Below, piece after piece: positions 62,890 to 64,000 of a DNA stretch of 64,000 nucleotides. Position numbers and translations under genes: made by a program. Numbering within the stretch: position 1 is the stretch's first letter; each line of letters opens with the position of its first letter. The DNA comes from Streptomyces sp. HmicA12 (GTDB lineage Bacteria; Actinomycetota; Actinomycetes; Streptomycetales; Streptomycetaceae), in contig NZ_KB891797.1 of the NCBI RefSeq assembly GCF_000373565.1, positions 124,001 through 188,000 on the forward strand. Direction: 5' to 3'. The notes under the pieces were generated by a model. It did no database searches. It was not told the DNA's origin and saw only the letters and a program-made list of their open reading frames with translations.

Positions 62890-63128
62890 CGGCGCTGGAC
62901 GGCGATCCCGCGCAGCACTCCCGCCGCCGCCAGCAGGAAGCCGACGCCCATCAACATGCACACCGCGTAGGCGACCGGCGGGAACGGGTCGGTGTGGAGG
63001 AACAGCGGGGCCACCGTGACGAGGGTGGCGACCGCCCCCACGACGAAGACGATGCCGCCCGCTTTCACGAGTCCGTCGCCCGGACCGGTCTCGGCCGCCC
63101 GGGAATTGGCTTGGGTTTTGTCACGCAC
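62868..63128 (-). CDS. Small two-helix membrane protein
   Basis: GTG 63128 gives 86 residues. The two transmembrane helices are AGGIVFVVGAVATLVTVAPL and VAYAVCMLMGVGFLLAAAGV. No domain is recognised. The gene overlaps the end of the HAD gene by 22 bp on the opposite strand. The start is provisional because an ATG at 63176 would also read through. Confidence 0.65.
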   Translation of the reverse strand: MRDKTQANSRAAETGPGDGLVKAGGIVFVVGAVATLVTVAPLFLHTDPFPPVAYAVCMLMGVGFLLAAAGVLRGIAVQRRQARSAT

Positions 63129-63313
63129 CCCGCCAGGGTAGTTCCCAGCCCATAAGGACAAACAGCGGGCAGGCACGGGACGGTCACGGGACGGCCACAG
63201 AACGTCTTGTCACCGGCTCCGCGCCCCATAGTGTTGGTCGCGGCGGGTCGGACCACGACCCGCTGCACTGCTATCCAGAGCGTTTTCTTCAGTGACGAGG
63301 ACGAGGACTCCAG

Positions 63314-63697
63314 GTGCCTACCGGCAAGGTCAAGTGGTTCAACAGCGAGAAGGGCTTCGGCTTCCTCTCCCGCGACGACGGCGGCGACGTCTTCGTGCAC
63401 TCCTCCGTACTTCCGGCCGGCGTCGACTCCCTCAAGCCCGGCCAGCGCGTCGAGTTCGGGGTGGTCGCAGGGCAGCGCGGCGACCAGGCGCTCTCGGTCA
63501 CGATCCTCGACCCGACCCCGTCCGTGGCCGCGGCCCAGCGCCGCAAGCCCGACGAACTGGCGTCGATCGTCCAGGACCTGACGACGCTTCTGGAGAACAT
63601 CACGCCGATGCTGGAGCGCGGCCGCTACCCCGACAAGGCGGCCGGCGCGAAGATCGCGGGCCTGCTGCGCGCGGTCGCCGACCAGCTGGACGTCTGA
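63314..63697 (+). CDS. Cold-shock-domain protein with C-terminal extension
   Basis: GTG 63314 gives 127 residues. The N-terminal cold-shock domain (GKVKWFNSEKGFGFLSRDDG, DVFVHSSVL) is followed by a helical extension (AAAQRRKPDELASIVQDLTT LLENITPMLERGRYPDKAAG). Such extended CSPs are common in Streptomyces, where the tail may mediate dimerisation or protein contacts. It binds RNA/ssDNA. Upstream 63129-63313 is ordinary intergenic DNA with no feature I can support. Confidence 0.9.
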   Translation: MPTGKVKWFNSEKGFGFLSRDDGGDVFVHSSVLPAGVDSLKPGQRVEFGVVAGQRGDQALSVTILDPTPSVAAAQRRKPDELASIVQDLTTLLENITPMLERGRYPDKAAGAKIAGLLRAVADQLDV

Positions 63698-63710
63698 CGG
63701 GCCCCGCCCC

Positions 63711-64000
63711 ATGTGTGTGTCGAGCGCGCCCGCGCACTTCGCCGGTACGGCGTTGTACGTCGGGCGCGTGACGCATCCCCGGCACGGCGTCACACACGTC
63801 CTCGGCTACCGCAACACCGTGGAGAACCGCTCCGACGGCCCGAACGCGATGCTGCTGCACCTGCCCGCGCACCGCATGACGCGGGCCGGCTTTCTTTTCA
63901 CGGCGCACCATCCGGAGCTGATGGACGTCCTGGTCGACGCGGTCCGGCCGAAGGACCTCGCGCTGATGGGCGGCATCGACTGGATGGGCGGCGACGAGAC
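63711..64000 (+). CDS. Unassigned protein, cut by right edge
   Basis: ATG 63711 opens a frame that stays open to the end (96 codons visible): MCVSSAPAHFAGTALYVGRV THPRHGVTHVLGYRNTVENR, then NAMLLHLPAHRMTRAGFLFT AHHPELMDVLVDAVRPKDLA. I do not recognise the family. Codon bias is normal. It follows the cold-shock gene by 13 bp and may be co-transcribed. The remainder is outside the window. Confidence 0.6.
   Translation, partial: MCVSSAPAHFAGTALYVGRVTHPRHGVTHVLGYRNTVENRSDGPNAMLLHLPAHRMTRAGFLFTAHHPELMDVLVDAVRPKDLALMGGIDWMGGDE

Overview
This is a high-GC actinobacterial chromosome segment, almost certainly from Streptomyces. Signs include codons ending mostly in G or C, frequent GTG starts, GTGA/ATGA overlaps, twin-arginine and lipobox leaders, and family content (DUF397/XRE pair, TerD, CdgB, GroEL2 with CIRCE, DasR-type and CsoR-type operators). 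The gene order resembles the conserved core around cdgB (SCO4281) and groEL2 (SCO4296) of S. coelicolor. I saw no tRNA, rRNA, transposase, phage gene or CRISPR array. Nearly all of the window is chromosomal core with small accessory patches.

Layout. 1-5.2 kb: metabolic and unassigned genes (FAD oxidoreductase cut by the left edge, rhomboid-like protein, antibiotic-kinase homologue, GNAT, quinone oxidoreductase, pentapeptide protein). 5.3-8.2 kb: a HbpS-SenS-SenR-like haem/redox sensing locus, with a two-component pair divergent from a secreted HbpS homologue. 8.3-14.9 kb: ankyrin protein, YVTN lipoprotein, M1 peptidase lipoprotein, GNAT, LysE-like exporter preceded by a 35-codon upstream frame, TerD, ArfB and a flavin reductase. 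15-18 kb: the diguanylate cyclase CdgB, with a BldD-box-like site and a perfect CRP-type palindrome upstream, then a CBM-like membrane protein. 18-22.7 kb: a PfkB sugar kinase, the nagK-nagA operon with a DasR site, and a sugar-binding lipoprotein. 22.7-28.5 kb: trehalose synthesis (otsB, otsA), a sortase-anchored surface protein and GpgS. 28.6-33 kb: a SAM riboswitch in front of thrC-cysO, a cold-shock gene and groEL2 behind CIRCE elements. 33.1-37.3 kb is the most disturbed stretch: an antitoxin whose toxin is reduced to a C-terminal stub, a DUF6215-like gene that has lost its stop, decayed sequence, and an XRE-DUF397 pair.

37.4-41 kb: MurNAc uptake and recycling (murP, murQ, murR). 41-46.9 kb: small unassigned genes, an MFS exporter, an HD phosphohydrolase, a mycothiol-type DinB protein and a HelD/HelR-type RNA polymerase motor. 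47-51.2 kb: copper (cutC, secreted copper-site protein, copA, with two CsoR-type operators); cutC also has a DasR-type site. 51.5-58 kb: GT87 glycosyltransferase, XPB helicase, its XPB/WYL-like companion and a membrane protein. 58-62.2 kb: a siderophore ABC uptake system under an iron-box-like site. 62.2-64 kb: HAD phosphatase, small membrane protein, cold-shock-domain protein and a gene cut by the right edge.

How the parts connect. Amino-sugar and cell-wall recycling is the main theme: nagK-nagA and murP-murQ feed GlcNAc-6-P and MurNAc-6-P into glycolysis, and a 12-bp dre core is shared by nagK and cutC. Stress and signalling form a second theme (HbpS/SenS/SenR, cdgB, groEL2, cold shock, trehalose). 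Two intergenic repeat families, one at eight or more loci, punctuate the gene borders and are the main unexplained structure.
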